From positions 124,001-188,000 of the forward strand of contig NC_086267.1 in assembly GCF_021018805.1 (NCBI RefSeq): DNA of 64,000 bases, read 5' to 3'. Below are positions 52,701 to 62,303 of the stretch, piece after piece (position 1 is the stretch's first letter; each line of letters starts with the position of its first letter). Origin of the DNA: Prinia subflava. Lineage: Eukaryota > Chordata > Aves > Passeriformes > Cisticolidae. A program made the translations under genes and the position numbers. Under the pieces are notes generated by a model, which was not told the DNA's origin, did no database searches, and saw only the letters and a list, made by a program, of their open reading frames with translations.

Positions 52701-55700
52701 TGTGCAGAGCCAGAAGGTCCCCCCTGAGCCTCCTTCTCTCCAGGCTGAGCCTTCCTTATGTTCCTCACATTCTTTGTCTTTATGGCTTCTCCCTATAAAT
52801 TTCTCCATCAGCTTCATTACAGTGCTGAGATGCCCAGACATTCCTTCCCCAAACTGATAGAGTTGCCTTTTATTCCACAGATAATTTACATTTTTACAAT
52901 TTGGCTGTTATTTCCCTCAATTCTTTCTGAGCTCTGTCACCCATTATTTAATTAATGCTTTATTTCCCTATTTCAGTATCTGGTTAAATGACATTTTCTC
53001 CAATTCCAGCCCTTTAGCCGTGTAAACAGTTTGTTACATTGAAAGTGGTCATTGCCAGCTCTGTTCCTGAGGATGCTTTGCCTGTCATTTGATCCTCCAA
53101 AGCCAGATGAACTTCTCCACATCCTATTTCTGGCCCATGTAGACTAAATTTATCCAGTGCCAAGTGATGTATATCCACTTCTGTGGAATTTGATAGTGGC
53201 TTTGTGTGGGTGTAAATGATGACATAAAGGGAGAAGAGTTAGAGCCTTTTTATTATAACACACAACCCTGTCTCTGCTTAGTCTAGAAGCCCTTTGGGCA
53301 TTTGAGAATCCCACAAAAGAATCTCCCAAAAGGCTTTGGAGATTCCCAAAATTATTATTTTTTTTAATATTTCCTAAATGTGGTGCTCTTTCAGGCACCA
53401 GGTAAGGAGTTTTTAACTCTTAGCAACTTCAGGACCTGCCTGGACCTTGGCTGCATGTCTGGGATCTGCTGAAAGTCACATGCCAGCTCAGAATAGCTGG
53501 AATGCTCCACTGCTTTCCCACTGCTCCTCCAGGGCTCCGGGGGAAGAACAGGCTTGTCTGAGGGCTGGGATAGCAAGCAGGATGGGCTTTGGGAGAGGTG
53601 GGATGGATGGGTGGCACAGGGAGAGGGGGAGAGGTGGGAAACCTACCCTGGACTTTAGAGAATGAACCAAGCAGATGCTTCTGCCTGGGCCAGGGGGGAT
53701 TTAGGGTGTTGCATTCCCATGGGTCAACCCCAAAATACAGCTTTTTAGTATGTTCCTGTGGATAAACTCTGTGAACTAGGTGAACATAGGATCCCTGTGG
53801 AAAAATTCCAAAATACAATTCTTTAGTACCTCATTGCCATGGATAATCCCAAAATATAGTTTTTATTCCTTATTCCTTTACATAGCCCCCAAAATACAGG
53901 TTAATACCTCGTTCCTAGGGATAACCCCCAAAATACAGCTTATTAGTGCCTCATTCCTATGGATAATCCCCAAATAGAGTTTTTAGTACATAATTTCTTT
54001 ACATGACCCCCAAAAAACAGCTTTAAAGTACTACATTTTCCAATCACTACCAGGCATAATTTACACATAAAACCCCCCAGTATTTGCAATATTATTAATT
54101 CATAATGAAAAACTTCCCAGATTTGACATGAACATGAACCTTCTGGAGTTTATTTTTTGTTTAATATTGATTTCAGGTTTACCTGGCTACTGCTGAATTT
54201 GGACTGAATTCTGTTGAGGTCTCTGGAGGGTACTTAAACATGGCCAACATCTTCTTCCACCAGAATAAAATGGATGCAGCAAACTCACTCTATACTGAGG
54301 TTCGTAGAACCAAAAATCATCCCCTGAGTTTTTCTCAGCTTTTTTTGGTGCTCTTTCCAAAGTTTTTTCCATTTCCTTTCAATGGGATGATGACCATATC
54401 AAGTGTCAGTGTTGCCTTTTAGGATCAATCCCAGAAACCCTTTTCATACATAAATAATTCTCTGAGTTAAAACCATAAGATATTAATCCTGTAATCAGTT
54501 CAAAATTCTTAATAAACTGTCTTCAGTTTGAGCAGCCAAACCTTGTTAAAAATGAGCTTTGCTACCAAATTTCGTATGCCAGGAGTTAGAGTCCCACCAG
54601 TACAGAGAGTCTCTGAGGAGTTCCTAAATCCAGGGAAGAGTGGGATACAAAAAAGCCACCTAAAATTGGCACTGGGAATCAGTGAAAAGCCACACTGGTA
54701 AAAGATTTTCAGAATGGATTGATCAAGCAAGGAAAGTAATTATCTAATTGATTTACTAGCTGAAAAAAATGAACTTTTATTTGTTTAAATCAATTTTTGT
54801 GGAAATAAGGTGCTGGGAGCTGCAAAATCCACCACCGTTCCTGTCCCAAACTTCAACTGAACTAGCTTTTGGTGAATATTTTGGTTAGATTTATTCAAGT
54901 TTGTTGAAAGTCCCTAATCAGCTGGAGAAGTGAGCTGAGAAGTGAGGGGCTGTATGGGAGAGGAGCGGTTGTGATCCCTCTGAGAACACCCAGCCCAGCT
55001 CAGTGATCTGCAGGCACGCGGAGGGTACTGGCCATGCAGGGCATTGTTTGGAGAATAACTGAATACCAGGGATTCACAGGAGTGAAATAATTCCCGTGCT
55101 TCCTGCCAGGTGAGCAGCCTCTGGCATGACTGGCTGCTGAGCTCCCTTCAAGGGCGTCGGCGAATGCTCCCGGCCCAGGCAGAAGCATCGCCGTTCTCCA
55201 AGGATGAGGAGGGCATTGAGGACGGGATGAGTAAGAGCTGCTATTGCTCCAAAACCTTTGGGAAGTGGGGGGGTTAAAGAGTCCCTGCACCCTACAGATT
55301 ATGTTGGCAGTGTTGGGGTTGGCGTGATGTTTCCAGAGGCTCAATTTAATGGCAGTGCCAAGTGCTCTTGATGTCAGCGCTGGGCAGATTGCCACAGGCC
55401 ACTTCAGGAATGAGGGTGTTCCAAGGAAACCCAGCTTTGTCCTTGCTGTTTGCATTCTCCGTTTCACAGCTCCCTTAGCACTGACTGGAGCAAAGCAAGA
55501 TTTGATTTGTGGACTCATGGAATCATTTGGGTTAGAAAGGATCTTTTAAAGCATCAGGTCCAACTATTCTTCCAGCACTGTCCTGTTCACCACTAACCCA
55601 CATCCCAAATGCCACATCTCTGTGTTTTCTGAACACTTTCAGGCATGGTGACTCCACCATCTCCCTAGCCTGTTCCAATGCTTTTCATGCCTTTCCATGC

Positions 55701-58345
55701 AAAAAATTCTTCCTAATATTCCAAGTAAACCTCCCCTGGTACAATTAGATACTTGAACATACTCATTTCTCTGCAGCTCCTTTGTCTCCCTTTAATAATG
55801 GATGTGACATTTCAGCTCACTTAGGCAGGGTTACAGCTCCCTCCTGGAGGAGCAGGACGTGGTGAAATAGCCTATGCAGATAATTGGATGTATTAATCAG
55901 GAGAATACTCTTGAGACAAAGGCTGGGGAGTCTCTCACTGGCACATAAAGGTGCAGAAAGCATCACTGTGCCCCTGGTACTACCTCAGGCTTCCCTGAAA
56001 CCAGGCCAGACTCAGGTTCTTGGCTCCTTTCTACCATCTGTGCTATTAAGGACATTGTCAAGAAAGGGAGTAAAAATTTCTCTACCTGGAATGTTTAAGG
56101 TCAGGTTGGACAGGGCTTGGAACAACCTGGTCTAGTGGAAGGTGTCCCTGCTATGAGGGGGTTGGAATGAGATGGTCTTTAAGATCCCTTCCAACCCAAA
56201 GCAGTCTGGGATTCTGTGATTATAAGAGAAACATCTCTGTAAATCCCATTTCCTGGCACTACCTCCACCTGGAATTCCCAGAGTAGGAAGAACACTAAGG
56301 CAGGGCTACAGGAGACCATCTTTCATGTGACAGGAGTAGAAAAATAGTTCTTTTTCTGCAGCTGTTGTGACTCCACATCCTCTCAGAAGGCTGATCAACA
56401 CAAACACTGACTGAATGAAATGAGTCCCCATTCATGGGCATGGAATTTGCATGAAGCTGGGATCATAGACACCCAGACTGGTTTGGGTGGGAAGGGCCTT
56501 GACTTTCACCTAATTTCACCCCTGCCATGGGCAGAGACACCTTCCACTATCCCAGGTTGCTCCAAGCCCTGTCCAGCCTGGCCTTGGACACTTCCAGAGA
56601 TGGGGCAGCCACAGCTTCTCTGGGCACCCTGTGTTGGGGCCTCCCCAGTCTCAGACCATGTTGATGTTTGTAGTAGAAATGCCTTGCTGTCTAGAAGAGC
56701 CAGTTGGGTAGTTTTGAATCTATTCTCTTGCACAAATACATCCATCAGAATTATTTCTTTCTCCATACAGCCAAAGCCCAGCGTGAGGAAGGAACGCGGG
56801 TGCTGTGTGCAGTGCTGAAGGTCCGAGAACAGGGACCACTGCAGGATCCCAGGGAAACAGCCAGAGTCCTGCATGCCCTGGCCATGATCCACTACCTGGG
56901 CCTGGATTTAGCCAAGGTAGGTTGTGTCTGAAAGGGTTCAGGAGAACTGGCCGACTGCTATGGGGATTATCCTATTTCCTGGTCCTCTTGTTCCCCAGCA
57001 CCTCTCCTGATGCCACAGGTGACCAAGGCCAAAGTGCCTCATAGCCCTCAAACCAAGGGCTTAGGTGGCATACTGGGGGGAAAGCCTTCCCTGTGAGGGT
57101 GGTGAGGCAGTGGCACAGGTTGCCCAGAGAAGCTGTGGCTGCCCCATCCCTGAAGTGTCTGAGTTGGACGGGACTTGGAGCAACCTGGTCTTGTAGAAGG
57201 TGTCCCTGCCATGGGACATGAGATCAGTTTCAAAGTCTCTTGCAAGCCAAACTATTCCATGATTCTGTGACCTGCACTCTGTCAAGGTTGACAATCTTGG
57301 TGGATGAGTTTTTGTCTCTGCTAGACCAGTGGATCCTGCAGTTATCCACATTTTCTAGGTTCATCCTTTATCTGGGCTATCCTGGCAGTGTAGCTGCCTT
57401 TAGACCTGAGCTCAGGGGTTACACAGAGCAAGACCTGGGGCTCACAGACCTATCCTTGAGCCAGACTCCTCTGAGTTCAAGGTTCAGTCTATTGGAGTCT
57501 GTAATTCCAGTTTGGAATCTGCGTTCCTGTATCTTTATGGCTTAAAAATTCACAGGTGACTGGTAACTTCTGTGCTTTACCAAGAACTGATTTTGAGGAA
57601 GTGCTGGGCAGAAACCATCTGGAAATCAGGCCCTTCTGTTTCAGATTAGAGCTCAAAACCCCGAATTTCTTCAGCCTGGGTTTTGAGGAGTGAAAATACA
57701 GATGGTGGAAAATACTAGCTGAAATATTAAAGGTCTCTTCATCATATTATAGAAAGCCACAACTTGTGAGTGTTTGGGAGACAAAAACAAATTTGAAGTT
57801 GGTTGAAAACGAAGAAGAACAAAGCTTTGTAATTGTGAGAGTGTCTAATCCCTGGAAGAGCTACCAAGGGAAATCATTTAGTTTCTTATTAAAGTAAAGG
57901 AAGGATTTAGTTCGGAGTCAGTACAACTGCTTTTTTCCCTGACATAGCTTTGGGATTTTTCAGAGGAGTTGTGTTAGACAAGAGGTGATGTCCAGCACAG
58001 GGGGCTGGGGTCAGTAATCTCCTGTCTGCACCACTGGATCCTAAATATGGGATCTGCTGGCAGCTTTAGGCTCTCCTGTAAAGCAGCTTGTACAGGTCAC
58101 CTCGGAAAGGAAGTCTGGATCTGCTCCAAGCTGCTCCTGCACTGAGCCTCAGCAGGTATTTAACTACCTCATGAGAAAAGCTAGATGCCTGACAATTTCT
58201 GGGTATTTCTTCTGTCCCATTCCAGGCCCGGGAGGTGGGGATGAAAGCCTACGACTTGGCCAAGCAGCTGCCCCAGCAAGACTCTCTAGAAACCATTGGT
58301 CACCTGCTGGAGTTAATTAATGCCCAGTTTTCCCACACCACATAA
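43652..58345 (+). CDS. ZMYND12: ZMYND12, MYND zinc-finger axonemal protein, whole coding span (8 exons, 358 aa)
   Basis: Exons 43652-43734, 44801-44942, 50494-50665, 52010-52179, 54177-54299, 55110-55230, 56771-56916 and 58226-58345 join to 1,077 nt with matching phases. The N-terminal MYND finger (residues 7-45) has ligands C7, C10, C19, C22, C28, H32, H41 and C45. Histidine replaces a cysteine at position 32, as in the mammalian protein. The rest is alpha-helical, TPR-like (for example LVPIYLLLAEAS, then GLGLFFIAEGNLDQALYHLA). Length is close to human (365). In mammals ZMYND12 is a sperm-flagellum axonemal protein linked to TTC29 and DNAH1. It shares a divergent promoter with PPCS and ends tail to tail with SLC2A1. 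Confidence 0.96.
43745..44310. repeat. Degenerate purine-rich minisatellite in ZMYND12 intron 1
   Basis: Recurrent GGGATGAGGCCCAGG, GGGTGAGGCTTAGG and GGCAGGAACAGGCCC-type motifs, about 30 bp apart, over some 560 bp starting right after the exon 1 donor. Strong G-over-C skew on the transcribed-gene sense strand. Confidence 0.7.
44801..44942 (+). CDS. ZMYND12: ZMYND12 exon 2
   Basis: 142 nt, phase 2 to 0, residues 28-75. DVSHQKTDWISIHSRICQLL completes the zinc finger. Acceptor TTGCCAG, donor GTGGGT. Confidence 0.95.
45371..45728 (-). mobile_element. Solo LTR with CAAT, TATA and AATAAA (minus orientation)
   Basis: Read on minus it starts TGTCAGTCCTCTGTATCCC. It then has an ATTGG (inverted CCAAT) near 45556, a TATA box TTTATAAAACCC at 45521-45533 and AATAAA at 45448-45453. 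A U5-like segment with GAGACCCGACTCGCC ends near CCGAGACCA. Spacing is that of a retroviral U3-R-U5. Lies in ZMYND12 intron 2, antisense to the gene. Ends approximate. Confidence 0.65.
45772..46158 (-). other. Unrecognised open frame next to the LTR
   Basis: A minus-strand open frame of 128 codons lying directly upstream (in LTR orientation) of the solo LTR at 45371-45728. It contains PDGDKRLHLVGKGVPSWPG and RLSRVMDQPPGKVGN. I do not recognise a family. It could be a remnant of endogenous retrovirus internal sequence or chance. The leading codon may not be ATG. Confidence 0.25.
47455..47658 (+). mobile_element. CR1 fragment
   Basis: GTGGGGAGGCCCTGGCACAG, GGGATAGTGGAAGGTGTTCC and GGGGATTCTATG, in ZMYND12 intron 2. 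Confidence 0.87.
48800..48962 (-). mobile_element. CR1 fragment
   Basis: Antisense: CACAGAATCCCAAACTGG, CCAACTTGGCCTTGGACACT and ending CACAGCTTCTCTGG. Confidence 0.85.
49443..49568 (+). mobile_element. CR1 3'-end fragment
   Basis: CAACCTGGTCTAGTGGAAC, GATGAGCTTTAATGCCCCTC and TGGGATTCTCTCATTCTA. Confidence 0.83.
50345..50443 (+). mobile_element. CR1 3'-tip fragment
   Basis: CACCTGGTCTAGTGAAAGG, GATGGGCTTTAAGGTTCCTC and GGAGTTCTGTGATT. Ends about 50 bp from ZMYND12 exon 3. Confidence 0.8.
50494..50665 (+). CDS. ZMYND12: ZMYND12 exon 3
   Basis: 172 nt, phase 0 to 1, residues 76-133, including SVQLVPIYLLLAEAS. The preceding intron (5.5 kb) carries an LTR and CR1 copies. Confidence 0.95.
51386..51790 (+). 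mobile_element. CR1 fragment
   Basis: About 400 bp: GCCAGGCTGGGAGAGCTGG, GGGACTCCAAGAGAGCTGG, GGGATAGAGGAAGGTGTCCC and CTGGAATTCTGTGGTTTC. Confidence 0.88.
52010..52179 (+). CDS. ZMYND12: ZMYND12 exon 4
   Basis: 170 nt, phase 1 to 0, residues 133-189: GHLRQAAKYLSQAQWIVLQT and onward, TPR-like helices. Acceptor ATTCCAG, donor GTAAGT. Confidence 0.95.
52392..52752 (-). mobile_element. CR1 fragment, second subfamily
   Basis: Antisense: GAATCATGGAATCACCACAG, CTTGTTCCCTGGGAGCAGAG and GAGCCTCCTTCTCTCCAGGC. Confidence 0.88.
53707..54035. repeat. About 40-bp tandem repeat in ZMYND12 intron 4
   Basis: Seven or so units of 38-43 bp. Each contains CCCCAAAATACAGCTTTTTA, then AGTNCCTCATTCC, then ATGGATAA or TACATGA. 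Ends about 140 bp before exon 5. Confidence 0.85.
54177..54299 (+). CDS. ZMYND12: ZMYND12 exon 5
   Basis: 123 nt, phase 0 to 0, residues 190-230: VEVSGGYLNMANIFFHQNK and onward. Donor GTTCGT is unusual after GAG but phase-correct. Confidence 0.92.
55110..55230 (+). CDS. ZMYND12: ZMYND12 exon 6
   Basis: 121 nt, phase 0 to 1, residues 231-271: VSSLWHDWLLSSLQGRRRML and a less conserved acidic end. Acceptor CTGCCAG, donor GTAAGAG. Confidence 0.9.
55515..55750 (-). mobile_element. CR1 fragment, second subfamily
   Basis: Antisense: CATGGAATCATTTGGGTTAG, CACTAACCCACATCCCAAAT and CACTTTCAGGCATGGTGACT. Confidence 0.85.
56085..56224 (+). mobile_element. CR1 3'-end fragment
   Basis: GTCAGGTTGGACAGGGCTTG, CTAGTGGAAGGTGTCCCTG and GGGATTCTGTGATTATA. 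Confidence 0.85.
56461..56655 (-). mobile_element. CR1 fragment
   Basis: Antisense: GACTGGTTTGGGTGGGAAGG, CCTTCCACTATCCCAGGTTG and CACAGCTTCTCTGGGCACC. Ends about 115 bp before ZMYND12 exon 7. Confidence 0.86.
56771..56916 (+). CDS. ZMYND12: ZMYND12 exon 7
   Basis: 146 nt, phase 1 to 0, residues 271-319: AQREEGTRVLCAVLKVREQG and LHALAMIHYLGLDLAK. Acceptor ATACAG, donor GTAGGT. Confidence 0.93.
57057..57270 (+). mobile_element. CR1 fragment
   Basis: CCCTGTGAGGGTGGTGAGG, CCCAGAGAAGCTGTGGCTGC and CTATTCCATGATTCTGTGA. Confidence 0.87.
58226..58345 (+). CDS. ZMYND12: ZMYND12 exon 8 (terminal)
   Basis: 120 nt, phase 0 to TAA (58343-58345), residues 320-358: AREVGMKAYDLAKQLPQQDS and onward, ending FSHTT. 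Acceptor TTCCAG. Confidence 0.95.
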   Translation, partial: AREVGMKAYDLAKQLPQQDSLETIGHLLELINAQFSHTT

Positions 58346-58482
58346 AAACTGCCTCTGCCAGACTGAGATGTTTGTCCAGGTTCTCTCTTATCCAGGTTCC
58401 TGGATAAGCGTCACAAGGCCTTGGTCCTTCCTGCTACTGCCTCTTTCCAGCTGCATCCCTGGCTGTCACAAACTGTTTGGAA

Positions 58483-58488
58483 AATAAA
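58483..58488 (+). terminator. ZMYND12: ZMYND12 poly(A) signal AATAAA
   Basis: Canonical AATAAA 138 nt after the ZMYND12 stop, followed by a T/G-rich stretch (TTTTGGTCTG), the expected downstream element. Confidence 0.8.
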
Positions 58489-58588
58489 CATTTTGGTCTG
58501 AGTTAGCCTTCATGTGCTGCTCCACCTCTATAACTTTTCAGAGAGTAACAGCACCAGGGTGAGAAACCAAAGCACCACAAACACACTG

Positions 58589-58603
58589 AATAAATCATTT
58601 ATT
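58589..58603. terminator. Palindromic double poly(A) signal
   Basis: AATAAATCATTTATT is a perfect odd palindrome that reads AATAAA on both strands, in the gap between convergent ZMYND12 and SLC2A1. Confidence 0.4.
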
Positions 58604-58860
58604 GGCCAGGTTGGGAATAAGCAAACAGCTTTCTCATAGCCTCGTGGTGCTTGTCAAGGAGCCAAGATGAGCTCGTGTGTGTTTCTTACTGGTTTCCTGG
58701 CTTTGCTTGCCAGTTTGGTGGAGGGGATCCCATGGAGGATAGGAGAGGGACACAAGGAAGGGCTGTGGTGGTGGACACCTCCTCCTGAGGAGCTGGTTGG
58801 GCTTGACAAGGCATTGCAGCTCCCTGCAGAGCCCCTCCATCTCCAAACCAATTTCCAGAG

Positions 58861-58950
58861 AATCCCAGCCTGGTTTGGAAAACCAGCCAGATTTAAAGCT
58901 CATCCCACTTCACCCCCTGCCATGGGCAGGGACACCTTCCACTATGGCAA
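58861..58950 (-). mobile_element. CR1 3'-tip fragment
   Basis: Antisense: ATCCCAGCCTGGTTTGGAAA, AAAGCTCATCCCACTTCACC and GGGACACCTTCCACTATGG, in the ZMYND12-SLC2A1 gap. Confidence 0.8.
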
Positions 58951-59735
58951 GTGCTTAGAATTTTCTCTTTCTGTAGATCTTCTCATAGCTCTGGGCACTG
59001 GGAGACTCCTTTGTCCCACTTCTATGGGTAGAACTTATGGGAAGAACCTCCATCCAGGAGGGACCACAGGAGGCATGAGGAACTCTAAGCAGTCTTGAGG
59101 GAAAGAATGCAAAGGCTCCAACGGGGGATTCCAACCTAAAGGAGATGTAGTTTCCTGCTAGCAGAGAGCTGAGACATCCCCTTGGATCTGCCACCAACCT
59201 CGGGAGGAGATGCCACCCCAAGGCCCATTCCCAGCTGGTTCCTACCCTAGGGAACAGCAAGACCCCTCAGGACAGAGATGACCCTCTTGGGGAGGGACAG
59301 GGACACCAGAGCAGGGCCAGATGACGGAAGGCTCCAGAGGCCATGGGGAGTGTGGGAAGCACAGTGCAGCCACTGGATTTCATGATCCCTCACGGCTGGG
59401 AAAGGGGAGAAGGGATTCTCAGCTTGTGCTGGGCTGAGCCGTGAGCTCCGATTAAGGTTCATTTACTTCAGGAGGATTTATGAGTGTTTTTAATTGCCTC
59501 GCCAAGTTGGGCTGGAGTCAACTGTGCTTTGTAAACGCTTCGTCAAGCTGGGGCCCAAGCAATTAGGAGGGATTGCTGCTGCTGGGGGAGGGGAAACCAC
59601 AGATTCAGCCATGTTCCATTCCAGGGGTTGGGATTAGGCTGCTCAGGGTGCACAGCACAGGCCTGGGAAGGGCTAGGAGACCTCCCAACACTCCCGAGGG
59701 AGATACTGGTGGTGTCTCCACCTCATGAGGTGTGG

Positions 59736-59859
59736 AATAACCACCTCCATGGTGTGGGAGATGCTGGAAGGGGCTGAAACAATCATCTCCATGGGGCGGA
59801 GGATGCTGGAAGGAGCTGGAATGATCACCTCCATGGGGTGGGGGATGTTGGGGGACTGC
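59736..59859. repeat. 42-bp tandem repeat, three units
   Basis: Units start at 59736, 59778 and 59820, each with CCTCCATGG (or TCTCCATGG) followed by GGAGATGCTGGAAGG-like sequence. Lies between ZMYND12 and SLC2A1. Confidence 0.85.
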
Positions 59860-60648
59860 CTGCTGGCACAGTGCCCCAGGGCACAAGGATTTGGGTCACC
59901 AGGGATTTGGAGCTCGGTCATGTCTGTAATCCTTCCAATACTCCCAGGCTGAGCCTGCAGGGCCATGTGGCTGCTCTGGATGTTCAACATAACAAACCCA
60001 GCCTGGAAATGAAGGTTGTGTAGGGCTGAGCATCTCCTAGAGCCAGGAATGAAACAGCAGAGTTAGGAGAGGAGCCCTGGGCACAGAAAGAACATTCTGA
60101 AGAGTTCTTAAAGACACTACAAGAGTTATTTCCTACAACAGCCATGCCCAGTGTGTGCCCTGCAGGGCAAAGAGCTGCTTCAATAAGTAGAAAAAAGCCC
60201 GAAGTGACCAAGATCAGCATTTCTTTGCCTGAAACTGTTCAGGCTTGCAGTTCTTGGCACCTTCTCAGTGAAGGGGAGAAAACCAAATCGACAGAGCATC
60301 AGCAACCTTTTCTCTCCCTTCCCTTGCTCAGGTGCTCATGGCATGACCAAGGCTCCGTCCTGGGCAAGGGGAGCAGGTTTGGGATCCACAGGGCAGCACA
60401 GCTCCAGCCTGATCCTGCCCCCCACCCCGTGATCCCAGCCCAGGCTGCTCCAGGCAATTAAAATCTGGTCGTACACCCAGAGCAGGTATTTTGCAACCAG
60501 GTGAGTTGTTCTCGTGGAACAACTTTGGTGGAAAAGCTTTGCAAGAACACGCACTCCCAAACCCCCCACTCCTGGCAGGGTAGGGGAAGTCCGGCTCCAA
60601 GAAATAAATGCATAGGACATGGGGGCTGGGTGGCTGCTCACATTCTCC

Positions 60649-60654
60649 TTTATT
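60649..60654 (-). terminator. SLC2A1: SLC2A1 poly(A) signal AATAAA
   Basis: Minus-strand AATAAA in the context GAACAATAAAGGAG, about 1.45 kb downstream of the stop, compatible with the multi-kilobase GLUT1 mRNA. Confidence 0.6.
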
Positions 60655-60706
60655 GTTCACACCACACACCTTCCCCTTGGCACTTCACTGCAGCGATCTG
60701 CTTAAA

Positions 60707-60724
60707 AACACACACACACACACC
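60707..60724. repeat. (CA)n microsatellite
   Basis: About eight CA dinucleotides in the SLC2A1 3' UTR region. Confidence 0.9.
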
Positions 60725-60870
60725 CACAGCTTGGCGCAGCTGTGCCACAACCAGCTGAAAATGGGCATTTTTAAAGAGATTCATTTTACTCCCTCCCCCC
60801 TTTACTTTCTTTCACGAGTGGTCAAGTGTCATCACTCCCAAACCAAACAAACAAACTTTAAAAAAGATAC

Positions 60871-60874
<4 letters not shown>

Positions 60875-60913
<39 letters not shown>
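60875..60913. repeat. Poly(A)/poly(T) tract of about 38 nt
   Basis: Uninterrupted A run on plus; an oligo(U) run in the SLC2A1 transcript if the 3' UTR call is right. Confidence 0.95.
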
Positions 60914-60914
<1 letters not shown>

Positions 60915-62105
60915 CGCCTGTGGCTTTGGGAATGTGCCAGGAGCTCCCACACCAGCTGCACTCAGGGAAATGGGGTTTTTTGTATGTGTTTTCAGTTTTG
61001 TTTGAAAAGGACAGTATTTCTCATCTGTATTTTTTTAATATACTACAGCCTGAAATTCAGTGCAATAGATACAACTACAGTGCAGAACTATACAAAAGTC
61101 ATCCTAACCATGTACAAGCTTTTTTTTCTTAGTTGCTATAGAAACTATAACCTTTTTCTGTACCTTTTGTATGCATTATACAGTGTGAATATACTCCGAG
61201 AATATTTACAGTACTTGGCTTGTCAAATCAGAAATGCTATAACTTAAATGTCTACTATTAACAACCATTGAACAAAAATATATATAATATAAATATCTTC
61301 CAGTCTATACACAGAGCAGGAAACGGCTGTATCCATGCGGTGCTGGATTTTGGTGAGTCCCGGGATGGGGGTGGTGATGGAGGGGGATGTCGTGTGCGGC
61401 TGCCGCTGGCGCTTCACTGTCGGGCAAATATTGCCGAGATTAATCCCAAAATTCAAAAAGAACATATCCCCCCTCTCCCATTTTCCCCTCCCAGCTGGAA
61501 TTCAGGTAAAAGGAGAGAAGCCTGCAACAATGGATTGACCTTTCCAACTGATCCATCCGGACGGCTCCGTCCTCCACGCTGCCCCAGGCGGGAGGTCCCC
61601 GTCCATGAACCCACCGCAGGGCTTGAAATCAAGGAGACTTGAAAAAATGACTCATTTGCGTGGTAGTTTTTTTTTTTTAAAAATATTAGATTTAGTCAAT
61701 TTATGTGATTTTTTTCCTCTATGATTAGAAAGTTAAAAAATAAGTTTCCAGCTTTTTAAAAACTTCCTCTACGTGATTTTCCGTTAAATAACTATTGCAT
61801 CGTTAATAAAAAACAGGGAATTGCCCTCCTGCTGGTGGGGGCTGTGTGGCTGGGTTTTAAAACACCTATTGGCTTTGAAATCTTGGACGTGAAACCAGCT
61901 AAAAAATAAAATAAAATAAAATTCGTTCCTAACAGAAAAAAAAATAATAATAAAATAGGTCAGTCTGTCCCCAGTGAACCACTGGGGGAAGCTGGAGAAG
62001 GGGCGTCGGAGCCGGAACCCCCCCACTCCCTCCTGCCTGGGGTCTGTACAAAGTGTTTTAAAAAGTCCCCCCAGATTCGGGGGGCAGTGGCGCCGGGGGT
62101 CCAGG

Positions 62106-62303
62106 TTACACCTGCGAGTCGGCGCCCAGGCTGTGGAACTCGTCTGGGGTCTTGTCGCTCTGGCCGCCCCCGCTCTGCCGGAAGCCTGAGGCAATCTCGT
62201 CAAAGGTCCGGCCTTTGGTCTCCGGCACCTTGAAGTAGGTGAAGATGAAGAAGAGCACGAGCAGCACCGTGAAGATGATGAAGACATAAGAGCCACAGAG
62301 TTG
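62106..62303 (-). CDS. SLC2A1: SLC2A1 terminal coding exon (human exon 10 equivalent)
   Basis: 198 nt ending at TAA (62108-62106): [20 protein letters not shown] (TM12), [17 protein letters not shown] and the tail LGADSQV that binds PDZ proteins. The variable part of the tail ([14 protein letters not shown]) differs from human. Confidence 0.98.
   Translation of the reverse strand, partial: QLCGSYVFIIFTVLLVLFFIFTYFKVPETKGRTFDEIASGFRQSGGGQSDKTPDEFHSLGADSQV

Larger units (their letters stand above)
58500..60640. other. ZMYND12-SLC2A1 intergenic gap
   Basis: About 2.1 kb between the two convergent genes. It holds a palindromic poly(A)-like signal, a CR1 tip (58861), a 42-bp tandem repeat (59736) and otherwise unremarkable sequence. 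No exon or RNA gene recognised. Confidence 0.6.
60640..62105 (-). other. SLC2A1: Probable SLC2A1 3' UTR
   Basis: About 1.45 kb between the GLUT1 stop codon and the AATAAA at 60649-60654 (minus). It is AT-rich and CR1-free, with several T/A homopolymer runs including the long tract at 60875-60913. The boundary is inferred from the poly(A) signal. Confidence 0.6.
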
